43,671 nt of DNA from an uncultured Coriobacteriaceae bacterium (GCA_902793465.1 CADBDT010000019.1:42917-86587); one strand, 5' to 3'; positions 1 through 8,989 are shown, numbered from the stretch's first letter. The notes: generated by a model from the sequence alone, not told the origin. Made by a program: numbers and translations.

Positions 1-255
1 ATTCCCACGCCGCCAGCCCCGCAAGGCCCAGAGCTCTTGCCCGTCGCGCGCTTGTGCCCCCGGGCGCGCAGAGGCGATGGGGGCATTACTGTGGGCGAGG
101 GCCGTGCTCAGACAGTCCTCGGCTTCGCTGCGGAACTGCGCGCGGCTGCATTCCCGCGCCGCCAGCTCCGCAAGGCCCAGAGCTCTTGCCCGTCGCGCGA
201 TTGTGCCTCCGGGCGCGCAGAGGCGATGGGGGCATTACTGTGGGCGAGGGCCGTG
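1..255. repeat. 149-bp-spaced direct repeat with palindrome-family core
   Basis: Bases 1-106 recur almost unchanged at 150-255 with a period of 149 bases. Between them (about 101-154) lies a sequence beginning GCCGTGCTCAGACAGTCCTC that matches the core of the palindromic elements at 27307-27436 and 34973-35125. Unlike those copies, the flanks here are direct rather than inverted. Open frames crossing this stretch have no recognisable product and no convincing ribosome site, so I read it as non-coding. Bases 256-409, between the repeat and fbp, hold no gene that I can see. Confidence 0.8.
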
Positions 256-409
256 AACAGGGGATGTGTCTGGCGCTCATTTTTGAACAGGGGGACAGGT
301 CTCTAGGTTACTGAGGTGGACAAAGGGGATATTCCTTGTGTGCACCTCACGTGAAGGTGTTGGGCATTACAATGGTGGTATAGAACATACGCGGCCAAGC
401 GAGGTTTGT

Positions 410-2302
410 ATGCAGAACGACCTTAAGTACCTCAAGCTCCTGTCTAACCAGTTTCCAACGCGTCAGAGTGCGTATACCGAAATCATAAACCTGGAGGCAA
501 TCCTTAACCTGCCGTGCGCTACCGAGCACTTTATGAGCGACATCCACGGCGAGCTGGAGGCGTTTACGCACATACACAACAACTGCTCGGGCGTCATTCG
601 CGAGCTGGCAAACAAAGTGTTTGGTGACTCGCTTTCCAAGCAGGAGCGTGCGGACCTGTGCACCCTTATCTACTATCCCGACGAGAAGCTCGCACTCCTT
701 AAGAAGAGTGGCGCGTTGGGATCGGCGTGGTACGACTCCACCCTTAAGAACCTCTGTAACCTGGCTCGAGTCCTTTCGGACCTCTACACGCGCAGCCATG
801 TGCGCAAAAAGCTGCCCGAGGACTACGGCTACATAATTGACGAGCTGCTTCACGTGAGCCTAGGCTCCGATTCTGCCCACCACCATTATCACGAGCGCAT
901 TGTGGAGTCCATTATTGCCACGGGCGCGGCCGACGACTTTATTCGCTCCATGGCGCGCCTCATAAAGCGGCTCGCGGTAACGCGCCTGCATGTGGTGGGT
1001 GACGTGTACGATCGCGGGCCACGGCCAGACCGCATAATGGACGAGCTCATGGCATACGACAACGTGGACATCCAGTGGGGCAACCACGATGTGGCCTGGA
1101 TGGGCGCGGCGGCGGGCAGCGAGGTGTGCATGGCCCAGGTCGTGCGCACGTGTGTGCACTACAATACGCTGGACGTGCTGGAGAGCTCATACGGTGTTTC
1201 GCTTCGTGAGCTTGCGCTCTTTGCAGACGCCACCTACGAGCACGAGCTTGGCATCCATCGTTTGGAAAAGGCTATAAACGCCATTCTGTTTAAGCTTATG
1301 GAGCAGGCCATCGCACGCCATCCCGACTGGCAGATGGACGACCGCTGCCTGCTGGGAAAGATTAACCTCGAGGCCGGTACCGTGCGCATAGATGGTCGCG
1401 ACTGGCCCTTGTCGTCACGCGACTTCCCAACGCTTGACCCGGAGCATCCTAGCGAGCTGAGCGAGGGAGAAAGGCGCGTGGTCGACGGTTTGGCGGCGGC
1501 GTTTGCAGACTCGGATCGCCTGCATCGCCACATGCAGTTTATGTACGACCACGGCTCGGTGTACAAGGTGTGCAACGGCAGGTTGCTGTTCCATGGCTGC
1601 GTGCCGCTGGACAAGGACGGCGAGTTTAGCGTGGTGGTGAGCGCGGGAAAGAAGCTAAGGGGCAAGAGCTACCTGGACCATGTGGACCGCATGGCAAGGC
1701 GTGCGTGGACCACGGGCGAGCAGAGGGCGCTCGACTGGATGTGGTACCTGTGGTGCGGCGCGCACTCGCCGCTTTCGGGTCGAACCATGAAGACCTTCGA
1801 GCGCGCATACGTTGCAGACAAGTCAACGTGGGCCGAGCCGCAGGATCCGTACTTCGACCTTTCGCGCGACGAGCGAGTTGCGTCGCGCGTTCTTATTGAG
1901 TTTGGCCTCGATCCAAGTAGCGCGCATATTGTAAACGGCCACACGCCTGTTCACGAGGTGGATGGCGACACACCCATTCGGGCTGGCGGCCGGCTGCTGG
2001 TAATAGACGGCGGCTTTTGCAGCGCCTATCACAAGACCACGGGCATTGCGGGCTACACCCTTATTGCCGACAGCAACGGGTTGCGGCTCAAGGCGCACCG
2101 ACCCTTTATGGGCGTCGAAGCGGCGCTTGAGGGAAACCAGGACATTGCAAGCGCGCATGTGCAGGTAATAGACAACAGAAACGACAATCCCGTAAAAGTT
2201 GCAGAGACGGACGATGGCAAGAGCATTCGCCAGCAGATCGAGGACCTTTCGCAGTTGCTTGGCGCATACAGGTCCGGCATTCTGAGCGAGCACGGAAAGT
2301 AG
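410..2302 (+). CDS. fbp: Fructose-1,6-bisphosphatase class III
   Basis: Hydrolyses fructose-1,6-bisphosphate to fructose-6-phosphate, the committed cytosolic step of gluconeogenesis. The 630-residue product has the length and sequence of the large class III (Bacillus Fbp-type) enzymes, which are metallophosphoesterases unrelated to the class I/II enzymes. The metal-binding motifs are visible in order: SDIHGE (43-48), GDVYDRG (197-203) and GNHD (224-227). I chose ATG 410 because GCGAGG lies about five bases upstream and the product then begins MQNDLKYLK; an upstream in-frame start at 338 would add 24 residues that look unrelated to the family. It stands alone, with a palindromic element about 30 bases after the stop and murT convergent beyond it. 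The family assignment is firm. Confidence 0.95.
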   Translation: MQNDLKYLKLLSNQFPTRQSAYTEIINLEAILNLPCATEHFMSDIHGELEAFTHIHNNCSGVIRELANKVFGDSLSKQERADLCTLIYYPDEKLALLKKSGALGSAWYDSTLKNLCNLARVLSDLYTRSHVRKKLPEDYGYIIDELLHVSLGSDSAHHHYHERIVESIIATGAADDFIRSMARLIKRLAVTRLHVVGDVYDRGPRPDRIMDELMAYDNVDIQWGNHDVAWMGAAAGSEVCMAQVVRTCVHYNTLDVLESSYGVSLRELALFADATYEHELGIHRLEKAINAILFKLMEQAIARHPDWQMDDRCLLGKINLEAGTVRIDGRDWPLSSRDFPTLDPEHPSELSEGERRVVDGLAAAFADSDRLHRHMQFMYDHGSVYKVCNGRLLFHGCVPLDKDGEFSVVVSAGKKLRGKSYLDHVDRMARRAWTTGEQRALDWMWYLWCGAHSPLSGRTMKTFERAYVADKSTWAEPQDPYFDLSRDERVASRVLIEFGLDPSSAHIVNGHTPVHEVDGDTPIRAGGRLLVIDGGFCSAYHKTTGIAGYTLIADSNGLRLKAHRPFMGVEAALEGNQDIASAHVQVIDNRNDNPVKVAETDDGKSIRQQIEDLSQLLGAYRSGILSEHGK

Positions 2303-2332
2303 GGGAGCGGCTAGCGGCTGAGCAGGTGACTG

Positions 2333-2410
2333 GGGTACATCGCAGGGTGACACCCCTGTGCATACGCCCTTCGGGCATACGCCCAGAGGTGGCACCCCGT
2401 GATGTATCCC
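2333..2410. repeat. Palindromic intergenic element, GGGTACATCGC family
   Basis: An imperfect palindrome between the convergent fbp and murT genes. The outer arms are GGGTACATCGCAGGGTG and the complement of CACCCCGTGATGTATCCC (about three mismatches). An inner hairpin is closed by a TTCG loop (GCCC-TTCG-GGGC). It shares the GGGTACATCGC block with the larger elements at 6320, 16123, 27081 and 32282. It could act as a bidirectional terminator, but there is no T tract on either strand. Confidence 0.7.
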
Positions 2411-2457
2411 TGGTAGGTCATCCTGTTAGCTTTGTGCTCGCCAAACCGTAGCGCGCG

Positions 2458-3834
2458 CTACTCCGACCAGTAGTCGAGTGGTTGGTAGTTTTCCTTTACG
2501 AGCCGCACGCGCAGCGCCTCGATGGTGGAGCAGTTGGCTATAACGGTAACGGGCTCGCCGTTGCCTAGCTCCGCGATGTCGTGCACGAGCGCGGAGTAGC
2601 TCTTTTGCACGCGAAGGTTTTGCTCGCTGGCGCCAGCGCGCAGCAGGCGATCTTTCATGTCCTCGTACTTAGGGCCGCCCACGATAATCTGGGTTTGGGG
2701 GGTAACGATCTTCTCCCAGTTTACGTCCTGGATCCAGTCGGTGGACAGGCCGTCCATAATCTCGGCACCAAGCATGCACACGAGGCGCTGGGGTGGCTCT
2801 CCCTCCTGTACCAGCATGTTTATGAGCTGGTTGCAGCCGGCGGTGTTCTTCATAAGAAGAAGGCGCGTCGGAGTGCCGTCTATGTCGAAGATCTCGAAGC
2901 GATGCGCCGCATGGGTAAAGTGGGCCAGTGCCTCAAAGATGTCGCTGGTGTCCATGCCCGTTGCATAGAGTCCTGCGACTGCCGCAACGGCGTTGTACAC
3001 GTCGTATCCGGCGCGAACGTTTGCCTCCACCACGTGCTCCGTACCGTCGATTCGCAGAGTAAGGGTGCAGCTCTTCTCGCGACGGTTCTGGATGTCTGTG
3101 CATGCAATCGAGGGCTGGTTGTGCGTGCGCCCGCAGTTGGGACAGGTGTAGTTGCCAAGGTGGGCAAAGGTACGGTGCGAGAACTGCAGCTGCGTGCCGC
3201 ACTCCACACACTCCACCACGCTGTCGTAGTCGCCGATTCCCTCCTCGTACACCGGGCACTCCACGCCAAACCAGATTACCTTGTTTTGAACGGCATCGGC
3301 AATCGAGGCCGTTACCTGGCAGTCCGCATCGAGCACCAGCACCGTGTGGGGGCTTCTTCTTGCCGCCTCAACAATGTAGTCGCGCGCAGTTGTCCACGTG
3401 TCGTAGCGGTCCACCTGGTCGCGATACAGGTTGGTTACCACCATCACCTTGGGGTGCATGGCGGGAAGAATGGTCTTGCTCGCGCCCTCGTCGCACTCAA
3501 TTACCGCCCAGGAGCTGGCATGGCCGCCCCCAACCGTGCTGTCTAGGCACAGTGTGGTGGCAATGCCCTGCTCGAGGTTCGTGGAGGAGGGGTCGTAGGC
3601 CGCGCTGCCATAGGTGTTTATTACCGCCTGCTGAACAATGTGGGTGGTGGTGGTCTTTCCGTTGGTGCCGGTAATGACTATGGTGTTGTAGTCCTTGGCG
3701 AGGTTCTGGATAACGCGCGCGTCCGTTGCGAGCGCCACCTTGCCTGGCATGGCACGACCGGTACGCCCCATTAGGCGCATAACGCGGTGAGTGGCCTTGC
3801 ACAAAGCGATGGCTGCGGATGTTCTTATTGGCAT
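2458..3834 (-). CDS. MurT-like Mur ligase paralog (no adjacent gatD)
   Basis: 458 residues in the MurT/DUF1727 family. In a MurT-GatD pair the MurT subunit binds lipid II and ATP so that D-glutamate of the stem peptide can be amidated. Visible features are the ATP loop GTNGKTT (56-62), a four-cysteine zinc ribbon (C209, C212, C231, C234) inserted in the central domain, and the C-terminal DUF1727 region. The ATG is preceded by AGGGAG at about eight bases. No GatD gene adjoins it, whereas the second copy at 27479 overlaps gatD. Its C-terminal loop reads MDGLSTDWIQDVNWE, where the gatD-linked copy reads NDGRDVSWIWDVDFE, so the GatD-contact or catalytic region has diverged. It may have another Mur-ligase-like role or use the GatD encoded 25 kb away. 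The family is sure; the function is not. Confidence 0.85.
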   Translation of the reverse strand: MPIRTSAAIALCKATHRVMRLMGRTGRAMPGKVALATDARVIQNLAKDYNTIVITGTNGKTTTTHIVQQAVINTYGSAAYDPSSTNLEQGIATTLCLDSTVGGGHASSWAVIECDEGASKTILPAMHPKVMVVTNLYRDQVDRYDTWTTARDYIVEAARRSPHTVLVLDADCQVTASIADAVQNKVIWFGVECPVYEEGIGDYDSVVECVECGTQLQFSHRTFAHLGNYTCPNCGRTHNQPSIACTDIQNRREKSCTLTLRIDGTEHVVEANVRAGYDVYNAVAAVAGLYATGMDTSDIFEALAHFTHAAHRFEIFDIDGTPTRLLLMKNTAGCNQLINMLVQEGEPPQRLVCMLGAEIMDGLSTDWIQDVNWEKIVTPQTQIIVGGPKYEDMKDRLLRAGASEQNLRVQKSYSALVHDIAELGNGEPVTVIANCSTIEALRVRLVKENYQPLDYWSE

Positions 3835-4066
3835 AGCAAACGCTCCCTGTGGTCGGTTTTCTCGTAGAAGTATAGTGCAAGTAGGGAATTTGGTTGCTTA
3901 GGACCACAGGTGAGCACATTCCCCAACAATATGACATGCGGGTGGTTTGCAGCCTATGGTCCAAGAAGAAACCGGGGCCCTAGTTGTGGTTTGCATGTGC
4001 TTTGTATGCTATGGTGAGAAGTACTTGCGAGTTTAATGGCGCCGACAGGCGCATTGGGGAGGCACT

Positions 4067-6269
4067 ATGTACTGTACGAGCTGCGGGCACCAGAACGAGG
4101 ACGGCGCACGTCACTGCGTAAGTTGCGGGGCGGAGCTGGACCAGGGCGCCGGGGGCGGCGGCCCCGCGGGTGGCGCCGAGATGTTTGGTCCCTACGAGCT
4201 GCGCGGCGAGCTGGGCCGTGGTGCCATGGCGCGGGTGTGGAGGGCGTGGGACCCCCACCTCAGGCGCGAGGTTGCCATAAAGGAGCCTCTGTTCGACCCG
4301 CGCCTGTCGCCGGAGGTCCTCGACGAGATGGGCCGGCGCTTCGTGGCGGAGGGCGTGGCCGCGGCCAGGCTCAACCACCCCAACATCGTCACCATCTACT
4401 CCGCGGACGTCTACGACGGCAGGCCGGCCATCGTGATGGAGCTCGTGGAGGGAGCCACGCTCTCGGACCTGCTCGAGGCGGGACCGCTCGAGCCGAGCAC
4501 CGCCGTCGACGCGCTCGACCAGCTGCTCGACGCGGCCGCCTACGCGCACTCCATGGGCGTGGTGCACCGCGACATAAAGCCGGACAACGTGTTCGTCCGC
4601 CTACGCGCACTCCATGGGCGTGGTGCACCGCGACATAAAGCCGGACAACGTGTTCGTGGGCGCCGACGGCCGCGTGAGGCTGGCCGACTTCGGCATCGCG
4701 CGCATGGACGACGCGGCGGCGACGAGGGCCACCGTGGCGGGCACCGTGCTCGGCACGCCCGGCTACATGTCGCCGGAGCAGATACGCGGCGAGGCCGTGG
4801 ACGCGCGATCCGACCTGTTCTCCATAGGCGCGGTGGCCTACGAGATGCTCGCCGGGCGCAACCCCTTCGGCGCCGGGGAGGGCGCCGACGTTACCACGCT
4901 GGTGTACCGCGTGGTCAACGAGCCCGCGCCGGAGCTCCCCGAGCCGGCGGCGTCCGCGCTTCCGCCCTCGGTGGCCCCGGCGATCATGGCGCTGGCGAAG
5001 GACCCGGCCAACAGGCCGCAGACCGCCGACGAGTTCAAGGCCATGCTGCACGGCACTACGGCCGCGCCCGCGACGGCGCCGCTTCCCGCCTCGGCGGGGC
5101 TCTCCTCCGCGGCGAAGGAGGCGCGGGACGCGCGTTCCGGCGCGCCCAGGTGGCTGCCGTACGCGCTGGTGGCCGCCGTCGGCGTGGTGGTGATCGCCGT
5201 CGCCCTTATAAGCGGCATGTCGACGGGCGGAGGCGCGGCCTCGGGGGCGCCCGCCGCCGCGGGCTCGGCGTCCGCCTCCGCCGCGAGCACCGCCACCGCG
5301 GCAAGTGCCGCCAGCACTGCCGCACAGTCAAGCGCATCCGCCAAGGCAGTTGCAGACAACGACGCGTCCGAGCGCGAGCAGGTTTCCCAGCAGACCTCCG
5401 ATGCCCCCAGCTCCTTCCCGCACAAGTGGACGGGCACGTATGTGGGGCGCAGCGATCACACCGCATCTGGCAACGTCGACCGCTATGTGGATATGGAGTT
5501 TACCGAGGTATTGTCGGACGGCAAGGTAAAAGGAGTGTGCTACGTAGGCAGGGGTCAGCAAGGCTATTCTCACAGCAGCTACAACATAGAGGGCACCATT
5601 AGCTGGGACCTCGGAACCATAGAGGTCGAGGGCACCAGTTGGATAGACCACGGCGACATGGAGACATGGGGAGGCTTTAGGGGAAGCATAAACATGAGCG
5701 ACTGGACCATAGACGGCGAATGGTACGCGCCTCAGAGGCCCGATGCAGGAACGAGCCCGTGGAGCATGTCGGCTGGCACGAGAAGGATTGCCTCCGAGCA
5801 TGCGGAGAGGACAGAAGCTCATGCGCACGCCGGCGCCGTGTCTGGCGAAAGCGGTACCACGAGCGGAGGAAGCGCTCCCTCGGCGTACTCGCAGAACTCG
5901 CTCATACCGCAGTACTGGATGGGAACGTACGAGGGCGTGTCGGACCATACCGACTCGGGAACCGTTCAGCGCAAGGTCGAGATTTACCTGGATCCCGTTG
6001 TGCTAAACAAGCCCGTGACCGGCACGTGCTATGTGGGAAGGGGGCAGTCTGGTTACGCGTCTTGCAGCTATAAGGTAACCGGCGAATACGACAGGAACAC
6101 CGGGCATATACGCCTGGAGGGTTCCGAGTGGATTGACAAAGGCACCATGGAAAGCTGGGGTGGCTTCGATGGCCAGATTTACCCAGACGGAAGCATAACT
6201 GGCGAATGGTACGATCCGACGGGTGTTTCATCTCATAAGGGTAAATGGTACATGATGATTAGCACCTAG
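4067..6269 (+). pseudogene. Membrane Ser/Thr protein kinase, frameshifted by a 61-bp duplication
   Basis: With one copy of the duplication (4536-4657) removed, the gene would encode about 713 residues. In order these are: an N-terminal zinc ribbon (CTSCG at 3-7, CVSCG at 17-21); a Hanks-type kinase domain with the glycine loop near 47-52, VAIK lysine at 72, HRDIKPDN at 167-174, then LADFG and GTPGYMSPEQ; a single membrane helix (LPYALVAAVGVVVIAVALI); an Ala/Ser-rich linker; and two homologous external repeats of about 105 residues, each with GTY.G.SDHT, CYVGRGQ.GY, W.D.G.ME.WGGF and GEWY. As it stands, the frame breaks after residue 176, in the catalytic loop. Frame 1 then runs as nonsense to 5602. 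The kinase frame reopens at ATG 4614 and runs to 6269, lacking the N-lobe. The start has GGGGAGG four bases upstream. The kinase part looks more GC-rich and C/G-ending in codon use than the external repeats. Confidence 0.88.
4536..4657. repeat. Exact 61-bp tandem duplication
   Basis: Bases 4536-4596 are repeated without mismatch at 4597-4657. Each unit begins CCGCCTACGCGCACTCC and ends AACGTGTTCGT. Because 61 is not a multiple of three, the second copy shifts the frame of the kinase gene within its HRDIKPDN catalytic loop. Loss of one copy would restore a single open kinase frame. This could be a reversible switch, a fresh mutation or an assembly artefact. Confidence 0.97.
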
Positions 6270-6319
6270 CGGAGCATTTCCAAACCGGTTTTGGGGCGGG
6301 TCCTAGGGGCTCGTCGCGG

Positions 6320-6433
6320 ATGGGGTGCAGATTGGGGATATTCCCCTACGGGTACGTCGCGGATAGTCCGCCCATGATGAGATGGGTTTCCCGCAACGTA
6401 CCCGATGGGGAGGATCCCCAATCTGCACCCCAT
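6320..6433. repeat. Large palindromic intergenic element
   Basis: The arms start ATGGGGTGCAGATTGGGGA and end TCCCCAATCTGCACCCCAT, 19 bases in perfect complement. Nested inside are GGGTACGTCGCGG and CCGCAACGTACCC. It lies between the kinase gene and the convergent small gene at 6504. The GCAGATT stretch of the outer arm differs from the other copies, and its partner changes to match. Confidence 0.8.
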
Positions 6434-6503
6434 GCCACAATCCGTAGGAAAGCACCTTTCGGATTACCTCAGCTCACCACAGGTAAGAGCGCGAGCCTGC
6501 GTG

Positions 6504-6752
6504 CTACATCCCCATAACGCACGAGCCGGTGCTGGGGCGGTCTCGGTCGCTCTTTACGTAGGTGGTGGAGGCACCGCGCATGTTGCACTCGGCGAGCTCC
6601 ATCTCCCCGTCGATGTAGGGCTGGTACATGGCGTCAACCCCGTTCGACATTCCAGAAACGCTGTCGCAGTCGTCGCCCCACGAGAGTCCGCTCGTCACAA
6701 TGCGGATGCGCTCCTCGCGCGTGGTGTCCTTTATGAGCTTGCTTTTGCCCAT
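6504..6752 (-). CDS. Small conserved hypothetical protein (82 aa)
   Basis: 82 residues starting MGKSKLIKDTTREERIRIV and containing MYQPYIDGEMELAECN. GAGGGGAA lies about five bases before the ATG, and the codons look used. From memory, the pattern K.LI..TT.EERI..V ... MY.PYIDGE.ELAE.N recurs in small uncharacterised proteins of anaerobic Gram-positives, often with cysteines between the two blocks. I cannot assign a function. No signal peptide or membrane segment is visible. It sits alone, facing the kinase gene. Confidence 0.6.
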   Translation of the reverse strand: MGKSKLIKDTTREERIRIVTSGLSWGDDCDSVSGMSNGVDAMYQPYIDGEMELAECNMRGASTTYVKSDRDRPSTGSCVMGM

Positions 6753-6844
6753 GGCGTTCCCCTCACTCCATTCTCATTGCTCTAGCGTCTGTTCCCATTT
6801 TAGTCTTTGTTCGCCGTTGCATGGCATGGTGTTTGGATGCTCGA

Positions 6845-6915
6845 GGTTCTACCCTCCCTCCAAAAAGGCACCGCCCCGGCAGTCTCATAGGCCTGTGTAC
6901 ACGCTGCCATATGGT
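6845..6915 (-). pseudogene. Decayed C-terminal fragment of an ABC exporter gene
   Basis: Read on the minus strand this gives GSVYTGL, a stop, then DCRGGAFLEGG and a stop. That aligns with GGVYAGLWDRQSGAFLE, the end of the exporter gene at 12452-14257. The flank GTTCTACCCTCCCTCC also matches the less decayed copy at 10524. A second short scrap of the same sequence lies at about 7172-7205 (GCCGCCGACCTGGCTGAGCTC). The rest of 6753-7328 is AT-rich and holds no gene that I can support. Confidence 0.7.
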
Positions 6916-7126
6916 TCTAAGTACCCCCCTAAGGGCTGTTAGAAAACCTTTTTACGCAACCACCATTCAAAACTGGCGGGATCTTTGATGTGGCTAATCT
7001 CGAATAATTACAGTTTATGCTCTTTAATACACAAAATCTAAGAATTTCGTGTCTATTCCGACGTAAAAGAAGCGTAGCCTTGGTACTCATGCGACGCAAG
7101 CTCGAACAGACTATTCGTTTATTAAA

Positions 7127-7161
7127 GACCTATCAAGGGGGAGTACCCCCTTTGATAGGTC
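7127..7161. repeat. 35-bp quasi-palindrome
   Basis: Reads GACCTATCAAGGGGGAGTAC and continues to TTTGATAGGTC, a near-perfect palindrome. It is a member of the short family also found at 14396-14430, 19027-19094 and 31088-31122. The base pair block next to GACC differs between copies (TAT, AAT, TCT), with matching changes on the other arm. Confidence 0.85.
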
Positions 7162-7328
7162 GACAGTAACTTGCGTACATGCCGCCGACCTGGCTGAGCT
7201 CTCACTTAGTTTTTTCTCTTGCATGGCATGGGTTCGTTGGCATGAACTGTGACGTGTTCAGCTTTTGGAATAACGTCGGCGCTTCGCCGATGACCGAGGC
7301 GAGGGCGAAGGAAAAATCATCCGAAAGG

Positions 7329-7358
7329 CTAAATATATTTAGTCGTTTGTGCTAGAAT
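7329..7358 (+). promoter_or_regulatory. Extended -10 promoter with a palindromic operator, upstream of the RNA ligase
   Basis: A perfect 14-base palindrome CTAAATATATTTAG (7329-7342) is followed by TGCTAGAAT, an extended -10 element (TAGAAT at 7353-7358). The palindrome covers the place where a -35 box would be, so a bound protein should block transcription. The regulator is unknown; the XRE protein at 8513-8764 is one candidate. Confidence 0.5.
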
Positions 7359-7410
7359 GCAGAGAAATAGCAATTCGTCTGTCATCCCACCAGTAGAGTT
7401 GGAGGTATCT

Positions 7411-8445
7411 ATGGCGAGAAAGCTTGCATCCGTTCAGTATGTGCACGACATCTGGCCCATAGAAGGCGCGGACCGCATCGAGTGCATCGGCGTCCTTGGT
7501 TGGCGCTGCGTAGCGAAGAAGGACGAGTTCAAGGTCGGAGACCTCTGCGTATACTTCGAGATAGATTCCTTCCTGCCCATGGACGAGCGGTTTGCCTTCC
7601 TCGGTCCTACGAGCCTCAAGCACAACGAGCTTTTGGGTGACGGATATCGCCTACGTACCCAACGGTTTCGCGGGCAAATATCGCAAGGACTCGCGCTGCC
7701 GCTCACGGTGCTACCTGAGGGGAATTGGCAGATTGGAGAAGACGTTACTGAGATTTTAGGTGTGCGCAAGTGGGAGATAAGTCAGCGTGCATCGAGCGGG
7801 GGCACAATCGTCGGAACGCTTCCGGCATGGGTACCCAAGACCGACGAGACGCGCGTCCAGTCCGAGCCTAGGCTCATCGATGAGTTCGCAGGCCTTCCAT
7901 ACTACATAACCACGAAGATGGATGGGACAAGCGTGACCATGTATCGTGTCGGGGGACGCTTCGGAATATGCGGGCACAACTACGAGCTGGCTGACGACGG
8001 GAAGTGCTCGTTTTGGAACTGGGCGCACGAACACGAGATCGAGCAGCGTCTCGTTAGCAACGGTCTTGATAACTTGGTTCTGCAGGGGGAGTTCTGCGCT
8101 GCGGGAATCCAAGGCAATCCACTTACACTCAAGAGACCAGAATGGTACATCTTTACCGTTCGCGACGCTAACCGCGAGGAGCGACTCGGACTGGACGAGA
8201 CCAGGGCGATATGCGAACGATTGGGTTTACTCATGGTGCCTGTCGAGGAGTGCGGGGATGACCTTCCGTATAGAAGCGTCGAAGAGTTGCTGGAACGTGC
8301 TCGTGGGCTCTACGAGAACGGTCGCACAAAGGAGGGTATCGTCATCCGACCGCAGGCGCCCGTCTACTCTGCGACGGTGGGAGCGAGTCTCTCCATGAAG
8401 GTGATTAACAACGACTACCTGGTGAAAAAGGCCAAGAAGGGGTAG
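7411..8445 (+). CDS. ATP-dependent RNA ligase, DRB0094 (Rnl5-like) family
   Basis: 344 residues resembling the Deinococcus DRB0094-type RNA ligases, which seal nicks carrying a 3'-OH on RNA through an enzyme-AMP intermediate. The N-terminal part (about 1-120) fits the family's OB-like domain (KLASVQ, IEGADRIE, KVGDLCVYFEIDSFLP). The nucleotidyltransferase motifs follow: motif I KMDG with K169 as the likely AMP-bound lysine, a motif III-like LVLQGEFC, motif IV EGIVIRP (308-314) and motif V MKVINNDYL with K330. I chose ATG 7411 because GGAGG ends five bases before it; the upstream ATG at 7357 would add 18 residues outside the family. It stands alone on an accessory stretch, suggesting a role in RNA repair or phage conflict. 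That role is inference. Confidence 0.88.
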   Translation: MARKLASVQYVHDIWPIEGADRIECIGVLGWRCVAKKDEFKVGDLCVYFEIDSFLPMDERFAFLGPTSLKHNELLGDGYRLRTQRFRGQISQGLALPLTVLPEGNWQIGEDVTEILGVRKWEISQRASSGGTIVGTLPAWVPKTDETRVQSEPRLIDEFAGLPYYITTKMDGTSVTMYRVGGRFGICGHNYELADDGKCSFWNWAHEHEIEQRLVSNGLDNLVLQGEFCAAGIQGNPLTLKRPEWYIFTVRDANREERLGLDETRAICERLGLLMVPVEECGDDLPYRSVEELLERARGLYENGRTKEGIVIRPQAPVYSATVGASLSMKVINNDYLVKKAKKG

Positions 8446-8512
8446 CGGGCTTCTGCTACCAGGCGGTTCGAGCTCGATTCCGTGCCCTGTTTGGCGTACC
8501 GCCCTGTCACTC

Positions 8513-8764
8513 CTACCTACCGTCGTACTCCACAACGATTCTGTCGGAGCCGTCCAAAAGATTGCATGCGACGTCGTTGGGGAGGATTACGATCTTGTAG
8601 CCGCAGGCATCTGCCACCCTCACCAGGGTGTCGGCTCGGGGGCACACGCCTTGGGCAAGCGTAGAGCTCACGAAGGATTCCGACCTTCCGATCTCTCGCG
8701 CGACCTGCCGGCCCGACTTTCCGCTCGCCTCTATCATTGCGCGCATGGCGTCGTTTGCGTTCAC
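8513..8764 (-). CDS. XRE-type helix-turn-helix DNA-binding protein
   Basis: 83 residues beginning at a GTG codon with AGGAGGAG just upstream. The product (AMRAMIEASGKSGRQVAREIG, then SESFVSSTLAQGVCPRADTL) is a classical lambda-repressor-like helix-turn-helix, with the recognition helix around residues 26-38. The remainder (VADACGYKIVILPNDV) resembles the tail of phage and plasmid regulators. It is divergent from the 8990 gene, and the 225 bases between them carry two palindromes around a good promoter. A local repressor role for that gene, and perhaps for the convergent RNA ligase, is likely but unproven. Confidence 0.8.
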   Translation of the reverse strand: MNANDAMRAMIEASGKSGRQVAREIGRSESFVSSTLAQGVCPRADTLVRVADACGYKIVILPNDVACNLLDGSDRIVVEYDGR

Positions 8765-8916
8765 GGGGTCTCCTCCTACTTACCTCTGCGTGCTGCCTGC
8801 CACCAGTGTAGCGCACATGGGTATTGGGGGTAATTTGGACGGGATCTATGCCGACATCCTGGGTACTCACAGCACTGAGCTGCTGCCATCCTACAGTTCT
8901 TTTTTGATAAGAGCCG

Positions 8917-8970
8917 AACAATTGTTTGCAATTGATTCCAATGTGTGTACAATAAAGAGAACAGTTGTTC
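8917..8970 (+). promoter_or_regulatory. Promoter with two operator-like palindromes
   Basis: TTGCAA (8926-8931), 16 bases, then TACAAT (8948-8953) form a good sigma-70-type promoter for the gene at 8990. AACAATTGTT (8917-8926) touches the -35 box, and GAACAGTTGTTC (8959-8970) lies just after the -10 box. Both share the half-site AACA. Their centres are 43 bases apart, about four helical turns, which suits cooperative repression. Confidence 0.55.
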
Positions 8971-8989
8971 TATTTAGGAAGGAGCCAGA

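Noticed and set aside
37..314. Short frames of 86-89 codons in the first 314 bases
   Set aside because: They translate the direct repeat twice and have no ribosome site or recognisable product.
2581..3546. 321-codon open frame antisense to the murT paralog
   Set aside because: The opposite strand carries a full Mur ligase with all motifs; the antisense product has no recognisable domain.
4067..5602. Accepting the 511-codon frame as an intact protein
   Set aside because: After residue 176 it is arginine/glycine-rich out-of-frame translation; the true kinase continuation is in the shifted frame after the 61-bp duplication.
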